Shown here: positions 24,833 through 34,321 of the stretch, piece after piece
Layout of the letters: each line of letters starts with the position of its first letter
How positions within the stretch are numbered: the first letter of the stretch is position 1
Source of the DNA: Oceaniovalibus guishaninsula JLT2003
GTDB taxonomy: Bacteria; Pseudomonadota; Alphaproteobacteria; Rhodobacterales; Rhodobacteraceae
DNA: 64,000 nt
Reading direction: 5' to 3'
Assembly: GCF_000299575.1 (NCBI RefSeq)
Contig: NZ_AMGO01000046.1
Span: 62,001 to 126,000, forward strand
Notes under the pieces: generated by a model
What the model saw: the letters and a program-made list of their open reading frames with translations, nothing else
The model's database searches: none
What the model was told of the DNA's origin: nothing
Translations under genes and position numbers: made by a program

Positions 24833-25573
24833 ATGGCGGGCCATTCCAAATGGGCGAATATCCAGCACCGCAAGGGACGGCAGGATGCGGCGCGGTCCAA
24901 GCTGTTCTCGAAGCTGGCCAAGGAGATCACCGTCGCGGCCAAGATGGGCGACCCCGATCCCGACAAGAATCCGCGGCTGCGGCTGGCCGTGAAAGAGGCG
25001 AAAGCCGTCAGCGTCCCCAAGGATGTCATTGATCGGGCTATCAAAAAGTCGCTCGGCGGGGATTCGGAGAACTATGAGGAAATCCGCTATGAAGGCTATG
25101 GGCCGTCGGGGGTGGCGATCATCGTCGAGGCGATGACCGACAACCGCAACCGCACGGCGTCGGTGGTGCGGTCCACCTTTACCAAGAACGGCGGCAATCT
25201 GGGCGAGACGGGAAGCGTGTCTTTCATGTTCGACCGCAAGGGGCAGGTCGTCTATCCGGCCAGCGTCGGGGATGCCGATACGGTGATGATGGCCGCCATC
25301 GAGGCCGGGGCGGAAGACGTTGAAAGCAATGACGAATCGCACGTCATCTGGTGCGCGGACACCGACCTGAACGAGGTTTCGACCGCGCTGGAAAAGCAGT
25401 TGGGCGAAAGCGAGACGACCAAGCTGGTCTGGCGTCCCAGCACCACGACAGAGCTGGATCTGGAAGGCATGCAGAAGCTGATGAAGCTGATGGATGCGCT
25501 GGACGACGACGACGACGTGCAGAACGTCACCGCCAATTTCGAGACGTCGGACGAGGTGATGGCCCAGCTTTGA
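24833..25573 (+). CDS. yebC: YebC/PmpR-family protein
   Basis: 246 residues, the full family length. [20 protein letters not shown] is the invariant start, [20 protein letters not shown] and [20 protein letters not shown] follow, and the acidic C-terminus ends in a DDDDDVQNV strand. Long annotated as a transcriptional regulator, the family has more recently been tied to translation at polyproline stretches. GGAGA precedes the ATG. It converges with a DksA/TraR gene across a repeat-bearing spacer. Confidence 0.95.
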   Translation: MAGHSKWANIQHRKGRQDAARSKLFSKLAKEITVAAKMGDPDPDKNPRLRLAVKEAKAVSVPKDVIDRAIKKSLGGDSENYEEIRYEGYGPSGVAIIVEAMTDNRNRTASVVRSTFTKNGGNLGETGSVSFMFDRKGQVVYPASVGDADTVMMAAIEAGAEDVESNDESHVIWCADTDLNEVSTALEKQLGESETTKLVWRPSTTTELDLEGMQKLMKLMDALDDDDDVQNVTANFETSDEVMAQL

Positions 25574-25619
25574 GGGCCGAAACGTACAAATTGTACATTT
25601 CGCGGGCCGAAACGTACAA
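25574..25619. repeat. 16-bp direct repeat overlapping a 25-bp near-palindrome
   Basis: GGGCCGAAACGTACAA occurs at 25574-25589 and again at 25604-25619. The first copy is also the left arm of a near-palindrome at 25578-25602: CGAAA-C-GTACAA, a central A, TTGTAC-A-TTTCG, with one mismatched pair. The second copy keeps only a half-site. It sits in the 60 bp between the convergent yebC and dksA-like stops. It could be a bidirectional terminator without a T-run, a protein-binding site or a dispersed repeat. Confidence 0.8.
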
Positions 25620-25633
25620 GTCGCGCGGCCCGG

Positions 25634-25906
25634 CTATTTCAACTGGCTGTCCTTGCTGCCGCGGCGGTTGAAGCCCGCCGCAGGGCGGTAGCGGGCATCG
25701 CGGGCCGACTGGCAATCGACGCAAAGCTGCACGCCCGGACGGGCGGCGCGCCGGGCTTCGGGGATCGGTTCCTCGCATTCCGCGCAATGGGTCCGCGAAG
25801 GGGCCGTCGCCTGACGCTGGGCCGCGCGCAGGCGGGCAAGCTCGTCGCTGATCGACGCCTCGATTTGTTCGTTCACCGCGCCGTCGCGCGTCCATCCACC
25901 GGCCAT
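25634..25906 (-). CDS. DksA/TraR-family C4 zinc-finger protein
   Basis: 90 residues. A zinc finger of the form C-x2-C-x17-C-x2-C is at Cys41, Cys44, Cys62 and Cys65 (HCAECEEPIP and VQLCVDCQSARDARYR). A short N-terminal helical region (NEQIEASISDELARLRAAQR) carries acidic residues but is too short for the long coiled coil of DksA, so it resembles TraR/YbiI-type small members. These enter the RNA polymerase secondary channel. The tail GFNRRGSKDSQLK is basic. Function in this organism is unknown. Confidence 0.9.
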   Translation of the reverse strand: MAGGWTRDGAVNEQIEASISDELARLRAAQRQATAPSRTHCAECEEPIPEARRAARPGVQLCVDCQSARDARYRPAAGFNRRGSKDSQLK

Positions 25907-26067
25907 ACCGACACTCCTTTGACCCTGAGGTAGGCAGGCGGGTGCCCCTGGACAAGACCGGCCCGGAGGACGGAAAGGATTGCCCGATCGTTAACTATCT
26001 GTTTACGATTCCGTGATGGGGCGCCCGGCCGGCGGGTTGAAGACCCCGGCAACGACGGGGCGATACC

Positions 26068-29000
26068 ATGCGGCGCACGATCTTTACCGAGAATTTCAAC
26101 ACTTTCGACGGGTCGGGTCTGGCGGCCGATCCGGCGGCGGGGCAACTCGATTCCGATCTGTGGGGATTTACCGGCTTCGGTTCCGCCGACGATCTGTCGC
26201 GCGGCATCGCCAGCGGGCCGGTGGGCACCGGCGGCGTCTATGCGGTCGAGGTGGGCCTGGGCGATTACGGCCTGCTGATCCAGCCGGGCGGCAGCGACTT
26301 CACTCCCGGCACGGTGACGCTGACGCTGGAAACCGGGCCGAGTGCGCTGAGCGATGTGGTGGTGGCCTATGAATTGCTGGTGCGGAACGACCAGCCGCGC
26401 GCCAACAGCTTCGATCTGGCCTATTCGGTCGATGGCGGCGCGTTCACCCGCATCGCGCCCTTCATCACCACCGAGGCGCCCGATGCGGACGGGCTGCGCA
26501 ACTTCGTCTTCAATGTGACGATCCCGCAGGACATCGCGGCGGGATCGACGCTGGTGCTGCAATGGACGGGCGACGATGTGAGGGGCGGCGGTGCGCGCGA
26601 CGAGGTCGGGCTGGACAATATCCGCGTGGACGGGCTGGAGACCGACGCGCCGCCGGCGCCCGGCATCGTCATCAACGAGGTTCTGGCCAGCACCACCGGG
26701 GCGGATTCGGAATATATCGAGCTTTACGGCACGCCCGGCGCATCGCTGGCGGGGCTGAGCCTGATCGAGGTCGAGGCGGCGGACGGGTTGGCGGGGGCCA
26801 TCGACTTCCGCTTCGACTTCGCCGACGACGCGGTGCTGGGCGATAACGGGTTCCTGCTGCTGGCCAACGCGATGGCGCAGGCGACCTATGGCGTGACGGC
26901 GAACGTCACGCTAGACGACAGCCTGGAGAACAGCGCCGTCACCTATGCGCTGGTGCGGACCGACAGCCTGTCGGGCGACGATGTGACGGGGGCCGAGACG
27001 GTCATCGACACGGTGGCCAGCGACGATGGCGCGGCGGGAAACACGTTCTATTTCGGCGCGCCGGTGGTTGGGCCTGACGGCACCTTCTTTCCGGCCGGGC
27101 TGGGCCGGATCACGGATGGGCTGGACACCGACAGCGCGTCCGATTTCCGCATCCTGAGCTTTGGCAACGATCCGGCGGTGAACACGCCCACGGCGGGGAC
27201 CGGGCTGGGCGGCGGCGGCGGCGGAGGAGGCGGCGGCACCATCGACGATCCGGCGACGCTGATCTCGGCCATCCAGGGGACGGGCGACGACAGCCCGTTG
27301 GTCGGTCAGCAGGTGGTGGTCGAAGCCATCGTCACCGGCGATTTCCAGAACGGCGACGGCGATCCGACGCGCGATCTGGGCGGCTTTTTCGTGATGGAGG
27401 AATTGGCCGACCGCGACGGCGATGCGGCCAGTTCGGAGGGGCTGTGGATCTACGAGGGGTTCGCGCCGACCGCGATGGACGTGTCGGGCGGCGATCTGGT
27501 GCGGCTGCTGGGCACCGTGACCGAACGGTTCGGCAAGACCACGCTGGAGGTGACCGAGATCCGCGTGGTGACGCCCGGCGCCGTCGATCCGGCCAGCCTG
27601 GCGGTCGAGACGGCGCTGCCCGACGCCGATGCGCGCGAGGCGCTGGAGAACATGCTGGTCACGATTTCCGAGCCGCTGACCTTCACCGAGAGTTTCGACT
27701 ATGAAAACTTCGGGGTGGCGACGCTTTCGACCGATGGGCCGGTCTATCAGTATACGCAGCAGAACGCCCCCGATGCCGCCGGTAACGCGGCCTATCAGGA
27801 CCAGATCCGCGACCGGACCATCCTGATCGAGGACGGGCTGGACGGGCGGCGCGACGATTTCGACCCGATCCTGCAACCCGACGGCACCCCCTTCACCTTC
27901 GGCGACGGGGTGCGGATGGGGCAGTCGGTGGACGACCTGACGGGGATCGTCGATTTCAGCTTCGGCGAATACCGCCTGCGGCTGCCCGAGGACGAAAGCT
28001 TCGATCTGAACCCGGCGACGAACCCGCCCGAGGGCGCGCCGCAGGATGTCGGCAGCAGCTACAAGGCGGCATCGCTGAACGTGCTGAACTATTTCACCAC
28101 GCTGTCGGGCCGGACCGACATCGGCGCCAGCCCGCGCGGCGCCGACAGTGCTGAGGAGTTGGCGCGCCAGACTGACAAGCTGGTCAGCGCGATCCTGGGG
28201 ATGGATGCCGACGTGATCGGCCTGACCGAGATCGAGAACGATTTCGCGGGCGACAGCTTTGCCTTGCAGACGCTGGTGAACGCGCTGAACGACGAGCTGG
28301 ACGAGGACGTGTGGGCCTATGTCGATCCGGGGCGGCAATTCGTCGGCGACGACGCCATCGCGGTGGCGTTCATCTATGACACCACGACGACCCGGACGGT
28401 GGGCGGCGCGGCGATCCTGGACGACGCGTCGTTCCTGGACCCGCTGGGGCCGCTGACATCGGGCGACAGCTATAACCGGGCGGCGCTGGCGCAGACATTC
28501 GAGGATATCGACGGCGGCGGCATCTTCACCGCGTCGATCAACCACCTGAAATCCAAGGGATCGCTGACCGGCGCCGATGCGGACACCGATCAGGGCGACG
28601 GGGCGGGCAACAACAACGCCACCCGTGCCGCGGCCGCGCAGCAACTGGCGGACTGGCTGGCGACCGATCCCACCGGGTCGGGGGATGCGGACCGGCTGAT
28701 CCTGGGGGACCTGAACGCCTATGCCATGGAGGAGCCGTTGCAGGTGCTGGAGGCGGCCGGGTATTCCAACCTGGCGGCGGTCTATGAGGGCGACGACGTC
28801 TATTCCTATCGGTTCAGCGGGCAGATCGGGACGCTGGACTATGCGCTGGCCAATGGCGCGCTGCTGGATCAGGTGACGGGCGCGACGACCTGGAACATCA
28901 ATTCGGATACGCCGGTCTTCTTCGACTACAACCTCGACGGGACGTTCGTGCCGCCGCTGAGACCGCTGGATCAGGGCCTGTTCGACGGCGGCGATCCGGC

Positions 29001-29400
29001 GCGGTCGTCGGACCACGATCCGGTGATCGTCGGGCTGGATCTGGACGACGACAGCGGGCCGCTGGTGCTGATGGGCACGACCGGGGCGGACCGGCTGAAC
29101 GGCACCGACGCGGACGAGATCGTGATGGGCTTGGGCGGACCGCTGGACGTGGTGACGGGCGGCGGCGGGGCGGACACGTTCGTCTTCGGCGATCTGGAGG
29201 GCGCGCGCGACACGCTGCGCATCCTCGACTTCGACACCGATGCGGACATGCTGGATCTGGCCGGGGCCGACATCGCAAGCACGCGGGTGCTGGGCGGCAA
29301 CCTTCTGATCCAGCTCGAGGACGACCGCGACACGATCTTCCTGGCGGGGATCAGCGATTTCGGCGCGGTGCAGATCGTGGACGGGCTGGGGCTGGCCTGA
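26068..29400 (+). CDS. ExeM/NucH-family extracellular endonuclease
   Basis: 1110 residues. Order: N-terminal beta-rich domain (about 1-190), lamin-tail-like domain (about 195-300, GIVINEVLASTTGADSEYIE), a ten-glycine linker (381-390), an OB-fold-like segment (about 395-530), then an endonuclease/exonuclease/phosphatase domain (about 660-1000). Catalytic residues are visible: Asn671 in NVLNYF, Glu721 in GLTEIEND, Asp881 and Asn883 in LGDLNAY, and Asp982-His983 in SSDHDPV. The C-terminus (GTTGADRLNGTDADEIVMG and GGGGADTFVFGDL) is an RTX-like calcium-binding module. There is no N-terminal signal peptide, so type I secretion is expected. It would degrade extracellular DNA for nutrients or biofilm release. 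It is followed 33 bp later by a VPLPA-CTERM gene. Confidence 0.92.
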   Translation: MRRTIFTENFNTFDGSGLAADPAAGQLDSDLWGFTGFGSADDLSRGIASGPVGTGGVYAVEVGLGDYGLLIQPGGSDFTPGTVTLTLETGPSALSDVVVAYELLVRNDQPRANSFDLAYSVDGGAFTRIAPFITTEAPDADGLRNFVFNVTIPQDIAAGSTLVLQWTGDDVRGGGARDEVGLDNIRVDGLETDAPPAPGIVINEVLASTTGADSEYIELYGTPGASLAGLSLIEVEAADGLAGAIDFRFDFADDAVLGDNGFLLLANAMAQATYGVTANVTLDDSLENSAVTYALVRTDSLSGDDVTGAETVIDTVASDDGAAGNTFYFGAPVVGPDGTFFPAGLGRITDGLDTDSASDFRILSFGNDPAVNTPTAGTGLGGGGGGGGGGTIDDPATLISAIQGTGDDSPLVGQQVVVEAIVTGDFQNGDGDPTRDLGGFFVMEELADRDGDAASSEGLWIYEGFAPTAMDVSGGDLVRLLGTVTERFGKTTLEVTEIRVVTPGAVDPASLAVETALPDADAREALENMLVTISEPLTFTESFDYENFGVATLSTDGPVYQYTQQNAPDAAGNAAYQDQIRDRTILIEDGLDGRRDDFDPILQPDGTPFTFGDGVRMGQSVDDLTGIVDFSFGEYRLRLPEDESFDLNPATNPPEGAPQDVGSSYKAASLNVLNYFTTLSGRTDIGASPRGADSAEELARQTDKLVSAILGMDADVIGLTEIENDFAGDSFALQTLVNALNDELDEDVWAYVDPGRQFVGDDAIAVAFIYDTTTTRTVGGAAILDDASFLDPLGPLTSGDSYNRAALAQTFEDIDGGGIFTASINHLKSKGSLTGADADTDQGDGAGNNNATRAAAAQQLADWLATDPTGSGDADRLILGDLNAYAMEEPLQVLEAAGYSNLAAVYEGDDVYSYRFSGQIGTLDYALANGALLDQVTGATTWNINSDTPVFFDYNLDGTFVPPLRPLDQGLFDGGDPARSSDHDPVIVGLDLDDDSGPLVLMGTTGADRLNGTDADEIVMGLGGPLDVVTGGGGADTFVFGDLEGARDTLRILDFDTDADMLDLAGADIASTRVLGGNLLIQLEDDRDTIFLAGISDFGAVQIVDGLGLA
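27208..27237 (+). repeat. Glycine-codon triplet repeat (ten GGN codons)
   Basis: Ten consecutive GGC/GGA codons form a poly-Gly linker between the lamin-tail-like and OB-fold-like parts of the secreted nuclease. Five identical GGC units at the 5' end make it a simple-sequence tract that could vary in length without breaking the frame. Confidence 0.85.
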
Positions 29401-29433
29401 TCCTATCCAACCACAACGACAGGGACGAACCAC

Positions 29434-29937
29434 ATGCAGACGATGAAGATTGCGGCACTTGCGCTGGCGATGACGGCGCCGATGGGGGCCAGCGCGGCGA
29501 CGACCGTTTTCGAGGCGACGGGCCTCGGCCTTTTCGACGGGATGTTCGGGGATTTCTTCGACGTGGACGGCGACGACGTGGATGTCGGCGTCACGGTCGA
29601 GACGGACGGCACGTCGCTGACATCGGCGACGCTGCTGGTGTCGGATGCCAGCGGCGTCCTGCTGGAAAGCGGCGACGCGTTCGACGCGATGCTGTCGGGC
29701 GGAACGGCGTCGCTGTCGTTCCGCAACCTGACCGGCAGCAGCGCGTCGCTGTTCGGCGGCGACACGGCGCGGGTGATCTTCGGCTTCGATCCGGGGCAGG
29801 TGGCGGGCGGCACGTTGGACCCGGTCAGCGTGCAGGTGACGGCGACCGACCTTGCGGCGATCCCGGTGCCCGCATCGCTGCCGCTGCTGGCCGCGGGGAT
29901 CGGCGGACTGGCGCTGTTGCGCCGCCGCCGGGGCTGA
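29434..29937 (+). CDS. VPLPA/PEP-CTERM-type sorting-domain protein
   Basis: 167 residues. MQTMKIAALALAMTAPMGASA is a signal peptide. The short mature domain is Asp/Thr/Ser-rich (FDVDGDDVDVGVTVETDG) and lysine-free. The end IPVPASLPLLAAGIGGLALL then RRRRG matches the VPLPA-CTERM tripartite signal with a V-P-A-S-L-P-L-L variant close to PEP-CTERM. It follows the secreted nuclease with a 33-bp gap, so the two are probably co-transcribed. Role unknown; surface anchoring or matrix association is inferred from the sorting signal. Confidence 0.87.
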   Translation: MQTMKIAALALAMTAPMGASAATTVFEATGLGLFDGMFGDFFDVDGDDVDVGVTVETDGTSLTSATLLVSDASGVLLESGDAFDAMLSGGTASLSFRNLTGSSASLFGGDTARVIFGFDPGQVAGGTLDPVSVQVTATDLAAIPVPASLPLLAAGIGGLALLRRRRG

Positions 29938-29941
29938 TCCG

Positions 29942-32900
29942 TCAAGTGGCTGGGGTCGCGGTGTCGGGCGCGTTGTCGTCCGGTTTCGCGGCCTTGCCGC
30001 CCGTCAGGCGGGCGATGGCCACGAAGAAGACCGGCACGAACAGCACACCCAGAACGGTGGCCGAGATCGTGCCGCCCAGCACCGCCGAACCGATGGCCGT
30101 CCGGCCGCCCGACCCGGCCCCGGTGCTGAGCACCAGCGGCAGCACGCCCAGCGAGAAGGCCATCGAGGTCATCAGGATCGGGCGGAAACGCTGTTCGGCC
30201 GCCTCGACCACGCCGGCGTAGAGTTCCTTGCCGGCTTCCATCTGTTCGCGGGCAAACTCGACGATCAGGATGGCGTTCTTGCCGGTCAGGCCCACCACGG
30301 CCAGCAGGCCGACCTGGAAGAACACGCCGTTGTCGAACGTCCCGATCCATGCCGCGACGAGCGAGCCGAGAACGCCGATGGGCATGGCCAGCATCACCGC
30401 GAAGGGGATCGACCAGCTTTCGTAAAGTGCCGCAAGCGCCAGGAACACCGCCGCCAGCGACAGCGCATAGAGCAGGGGCGCCTGGCTGCCGCTTTCCTGT
30501 TCTTCCAGCGACAGGCCGGTCAGCGCGATGCCGAAACCGGGCGGCAACTGGTCGGCCAGCGCGCGGATCTCCTCGATCGCCTCGCCCGAGCTGACACCGG
30601 GGGCGGGATCGCCCTGAATCTCCATCGCCGGAACGCCGTCATAGCGGTTGATGCCCTGCGGGCCGTATTCCCAGTTAGCATCCGCGAAGTTCGAGATGGG
30701 CACCAGACCGCCCGTCGCGTTGCGCACGCGCCATTTGTCGAGATCCGATGGCGTCGCGCGCGAGGACGGTTCGCCCTGCACATAGACGCGCTTGATCCGG
30801 CCGCCGTCGATGAAGTCGTTCACATAGCGCCCCGCCCAGCCGATGGTCAGCAGGTTGCCGACATCGGTGGCCGATACGCCCATCGCGCCCGCCTTGCGCC
30901 AGTCGATGTCGAGGTTGAACTGCGCCGCGTCCTCCAGCCCGCTGGGGCGGGCCGAGGCGATCAGATCGCTTTGAGCCAGCATTCCGAGCATCTGGTTGCG
31001 GGCGGCGAGAAGCTCCTCGTGGGTCTGGCCGCCGCGCGCCTGGATGTAGAAGTCGAAGCCCGAGGCGTTGCCAAGCGACGGGACCGAGGGCGGCACGATG
31101 GGAAAGACCTGGGCGTCGCGGATCTGGCTGAGCGCACCGAAGGCCCGGCCCGCCACCGCCTGCACGCTTTCGCCCTCGCCGGTGCGTTCTTCCCAATCCT
31201 TGAGCCGCACGAAGGCCAGGGCCTGGTTCTGCCCCTGTCCGCTGAAGCTGAAGCCGACGACGCTGAACACGGTTTCGACGAGATCGTCTTCCTGCGTGAG
31301 AAAGTAATCCTCGACCTGCTTGACCGCTTCGAGGGTGCGGTCGGCGGTGGCGCCGGTGGGGGCGGTGATGAGGGTGAAAAGGATGCCCTGATCCTCGTCC
31401 GGGAGGAACCCGCCGGGGGTGCGCATGAACAGGAACACGGCGGCGACGATGATCAGCACATAGATCACCGCGACGCGCAGGACGCGCCGGACCATCCACG
31501 ACACGGTGGAGGCATAGCCCGACAGCATCTTGTCGAAACCGATATTGAACCATTTGAACAGGCCGCCATGCTTCTTGCCCTCTTTCGGGGGCTTGAGAAG
31601 TGTGGCGCAAAGCGCGGGCGTCAGCGTCAGCGCCATGACGACCGACAGGATCATCGCCGAGATGATGGTGATCGAGAACTGCTTGTAGATCACGCCGGTC
31701 GAGCCGCCGAAGAACGCCATCGGCGTGAACACCGCGACCAGCACGACGACGATGCCGATCAGCGCGCCGGTGATTTCGCCCATGCTCTTGCGCGTCGCCT
31801 CGCGCGGGCCGAGGCCCTCCTGTTCCATGATGCGTTCGACATTCTCGACCACGACGATCGCGTCGTCCACCAGCAGGCCGATGGCCAGCACCATCGCCAG
31901 CATCGTCAGCGAGTTGATCGAGAAGCCCGCCACCGCCAGCACGCCGAACGTTCCCAGCAGCACGACCGGCACGACCAGCGTGGGGATGATCGTGGCGCGC
32001 CAGTTCTGAAGGAACAGGAACATGACCAGGAACACCAGCACCACGGCCTCGATCAGGGTCTTGACGACCTCCTCAATGGAAATGCGCACGAAGGGGGTGG
32101 TGTCGTAGGCGATGACGTAATCGACCCCTTCGGGGAAGAATTGCGCCAGTTCTTCCAGCCGTTCGTTGACCAGCGCCGCGGTGTCGAGCGCGTTGGCGCC
32201 GGGCGCGAGGCTGATCGCCATGCCGGTCGAGGGGGCGCGGTTGAACCGCGAGATGGTGGCGTAGTTTTCCGCCCCGATCTCGACCCGCGCCACGTCGTCG
32301 ACCAGCACCAGGCCGCCATCGGGTTCGGCGCGCACGACGATCTGGCGGAAATCCTCGGGGGTGCGCAGAAGCGACTGCGCGGTGATCGTGGCGTTGAGCT
32401 GCTGGCCCTCGATCGTGGGGCGCGATCCGAACGAGCCGGCGGAGATCTGGGCGTTCTCCTCGGCGATGGCGGCGGCGACATCGGCCGGCGAGAGGTCGAA
32501 CGCGGCCAGCCGGGACGGGTCGAGCCAGATGCGCATGGCGTATTGCGCGCCGAAGACCTGCGCGCTGCCCACGCCGTCGATGCGGCTGATCTCGTTCACC
32601 AGGTTGGTAGCGAGGTAGTCGGACAGATCCGTCGCGTCGAGGTCGTCGTTCTGGGAAATCAGCGCCACGACCATCAGGAAGCCCGACGACGATTTTTGCA
32701 CCGACACGCCCTGACGCTGGACGATCTCGGGCAGCAGCGGGGTGGCCTGAGCGAGTTTGTTCTGCACCTGCACCTGCGCGATGTCGGGATCGGTGCCCGT
32801 CTCGAACGTCAGGGTGACGCTGGAGCCGCCTGCCGAGGTCGAGCTGGACGAGATGTAGCGCAGGCCGTCGAGACCGGTCATCTGCTGTTCGATGACCTGG

Positions 32901-33085
32901 GTGACGGTGTTGGCGACCGTGTCGGCCGACGCGCCCGGATAGGACGCGTTGACGCTGACGCTGGGGGGCGCGATTTCGGGATATTGCGCGACCGGCAGAG
33001 CAAGGATGGCCAGCACCCCCAGCCCCGAAATGAAAAGCGCGATGACCCATGCGAAGATGGGACGGCTGATGAAGAACTGGGCCAT
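29942..33085 (-). CDS. RND efflux transporter, HAE1 (AcrB/MexB) type
   Basis: 1047 residues, standard for hydrophobe/amphiphile efflux-1 pumps. MAQFFISRPIFAWVIALFIS is the first helix. GFLMVVALISQNDDLDATDL and similar porter-domain segments lie in the first periplasmic loop. The fourth helix carries LAIGLLVDDAIVVVENVERI with the two aspartates of the proton relay, and PTGATADRTLEAVKQVEDYF follows in the second loop. The protein is an inner-membrane trimer that exports drugs, detergents or dyes with its adaptor and an outer-membrane TolC-type channel, which is not in the window. Located 19 bp after the adaptor gene. Confidence 0.96.
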   Translation of the reverse strand: MAQFFISRPIFAWVIALFISGLGVLAILALPVAQYPEIAPPSVSVNASYPGASADTVANTVTQVIEQQMTGLDGLRYISSSSTSAGGSSVTLTFETGTDPDIAQVQVQNKLAQATPLLPEIVQRQGVSVQKSSSGFLMVVALISQNDDLDATDLSDYLATNLVNEISRIDGVGSAQVFGAQYAMRIWLDPSRLAAFDLSPADVAAAIAEENAQISAGSFGSRPTIEGQQLNATITAQSLLRTPEDFRQIVVRAEPDGGLVLVDDVARVEIGAENYATISRFNRAPSTGMAISLAPGANALDTAALVNERLEELAQFFPEGVDYVIAYDTTPFVRISIEEVVKTLIEAVVLVFLVMFLFLQNWRATIIPTLVVPVVLLGTFGVLAVAGFSINSLTMLAMVLAIGLLVDDAIVVVENVERIMEQEGLGPREATRKSMGEITGALIGIVVVLVAVFTPMAFFGGSTGVIYKQFSITIISAMILSVVMALTLTPALCATLLKPPKEGKKHGGLFKWFNIGFDKMLSGYASTVSWMVRRVLRVAVIYVLIIVAAVFLFMRTPGGFLPDEDQGILFTLITAPTGATADRTLEAVKQVEDYFLTQEDDLVETVFSVVGFSFSGQGQNQALAFVRLKDWEERTGEGESVQAVAGRAFGALSQIRDAQVFPIVPPSVPSLGNASGFDFYIQARGGQTHEELLAARNQMLGMLAQSDLIASARPSGLEDAAQFNLDIDWRKAGAMGVSATDVGNLLTIGWAGRYVNDFIDGGRIKRVYVQGEPSSRATPSDLDKWRVRNATGGLVPISNFADANWEYGPQGINRYDGVPAMEIQGDPAPGVSSGEAIEEIRALADQLPPGFGIALTGLSLEEQESGSQAPLLYALSLAAVFLALAALYESWSIPFAVMLAMPIGVLGSLVAAWIGTFDNGVFFQVGLLAVVGLTGKNAILIVEFAREQMEAGKELYAGVVEAAEQRFRPILMTSMAFSLGVLPLVLSTGAGSGGRTAIGSAVLGGTISATVLGVLFVPVFFVAIARLTGGKAAKPDDNAPDTATPAT

Positions 33086-33104
33086 GGCGTACTTTCGGGT
33101 GGGA

Positions 33105-34283
33105 TCAGTCGGTGACGGCTTCGGCGCGTTCGTCCGCGGGGACGGGGTTCGCGGGGGCGCGTTCCTCGGGGGTGACGGGGGCGCCGGGGGCGACTTTTTG
33201 CAACCCCGCGACGATCACCCGGTCGCCGTCCGCGATGCCGCCATCGACGATCCATTCGCCGCCGCGGTCCTTGACGACCGACAATTCGTGCTGTTCCACG
33301 ATGTTGTCGGCGTTGACGACCATCGCCGTGGCCTGCCCGCGCCGGTCGCGGCTGACGCCTTCCTGCGGAACGAGGAACGCGCCGTCCAGCGTGTCGGTCG
33401 GCATCTCGACCTGAACATACATGCCGGGCAGCAGCAGCTTGTCGGGGTTGTCGAAGGTCATCCGCAGCGTGATCACGCCGGTCTGTTCATCGACATGCGG
33501 TTCGGCGGCGGTCAGGGTGCCGGTCTGGTCGAACAGCGTGCCGTCGGCCAGCACCAGCGACACGACCGGATCCTTGACGCGCATCTGGCCGGGGCCCTTG
33601 TTGCGCCGCCATTCCAGCAGGTCGGCCGAGGATTGGGTGACATCGACATAGACCGGGTCGATGTTGCGGATCACGGCCAGCGGTTCGGCCTGGCTGGCGG
33701 TGACGAGAGCGCCCTGGCTGGTGAACGAGCGCCCGATCTCGCCCGACAGGCGCGCGCGGATGGTGGTGCGGTCCTGTTCGATCTGGGCCGAGGCGAGCTG
33801 TGCCTGCGCCGCCTGGAGGTTGGCCCTGGCGCTGGCCAGTTCGGCGTCGGCCTCGTCGGCGTTCTGGACGCTGACGACCTGACGCTCGCGCAGCTCGTCG
33901 ATGCGGGCGGCGTTCTTCTGGGCGCGGTCCAGTTCCGCCTGGGCCTGGGCGACGGACGCCTCGGCGCTGGCGACGGCGGCGTCATAGGTCGCGGGGTCGA
34001 TGCGATAGAGCGGATCGCCCGTCTCGACCCGGCCGCCTTCCTCGAACAGGCGCTCGGTGATGATGCCGGCGACCTGGGGGCGCACCTCGGCCTCGGCCGA
34101 GGCGACGACGCGGCCGGGCAGGGTGGTGGTCAGCACGACCTGCTGCGGTTCCATCGTCACCACGGTGACGGCGGGGGGCGGACGGTCGCCGGCGCCCTGC
34201 TGGGCATGCAGGGGTGACGCCGACAGCAGGCAAAGCGCCAGGGCGCGCAGGGTTCGGCCGGGATGCGGCAGCCGCTGGGTCAT
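33105..34283 (-). CDS. RND efflux periplasmic adaptor (AcrA/MexA type)
   Basis: 392 residues. The start at 34283 gives a signal peptide ending in LLSASPLHAQQ. The mature protein has a split lipoyl domain (LPGRVVASAEAEVRPQVAGI; later SFTSQGALVTA), an alpha-hairpin coiled coil rich in Ala/Gln/Glu (about 95-170) and beta-barrel/membrane-proximal parts (DEQTGVITLRMTFDNPDKLL). It bridges the inner-membrane pump and the outer-membrane channel. No lipobox cysteine is present, unlike AcrA. First gene of the two-gene pump unit, 126 bp downstream of the MarR gene on the same strand. Confidence 0.95.
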   Translation of the reverse strand: MTQRLPHPGRTLRALALCLLSASPLHAQQGAGDRPPPAVTVVTMEPQQVVLTTTLPGRVVASAEAEVRPQVAGIITERLFEEGGRVETGDPLYRIDPATYDAAVASAEASVAQAQAELDRAQKNAARIDELRERQVVSVQNADEADAELASARANLQAAQAQLASAQIEQDRTTIRARLSGEIGRSFTSQGALVTASQAEPLAVIRNIDPVYVDVTQSSADLLEWRRNKGPGQMRVKDPVVSLVLADGTLFDQTGTLTAAEPHVDEQTGVITLRMTFDNPDKLLLPGMYVQVEMPTDTLDGAFLVPQEGVSRDRRGQATAMVVNADNIVEQHELSVVKDRGGEWIVDGGIADGDRVIVAGLQKVAPGAPVTPEERAPANPVPADERAEAVTD

Positions 34284-34307
34284 GCAGGGTTCCTCGGGTT
34301 CGGATGC

Positions 34308-34321
34308 GTCCCATATAGGAC
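34308..34321. promoter_or_regulatory. Near-palindrome upstream of the RND pump genes
   Basis: GTCCCATATAGGAC is a 14-bp imperfect dyad (one mismatched pair) 24 bp upstream of the adaptor start. An ATATA core may double as a -10-like element on the - strand. Candidate operator or promoter only. Confidence 0.3.

Noticed and set aside
26911-29433. 840-codon open frame on the - strand opposite the secreted nuclease
   Set aside because: It is exactly antisense to a gene with clear catalytic motifs, shows Arg/Gln/His-rich low-complexity composition and no domain; long antisense frames are expected at this GC content.
29852-33115. 1087-codon open frame on the + strand opposite the RND pump
   Set aside because: Antisense to a full-length, well-conserved AcrB-type gene; its translation is His/Asp/Arg-rich without any recognisable fold.
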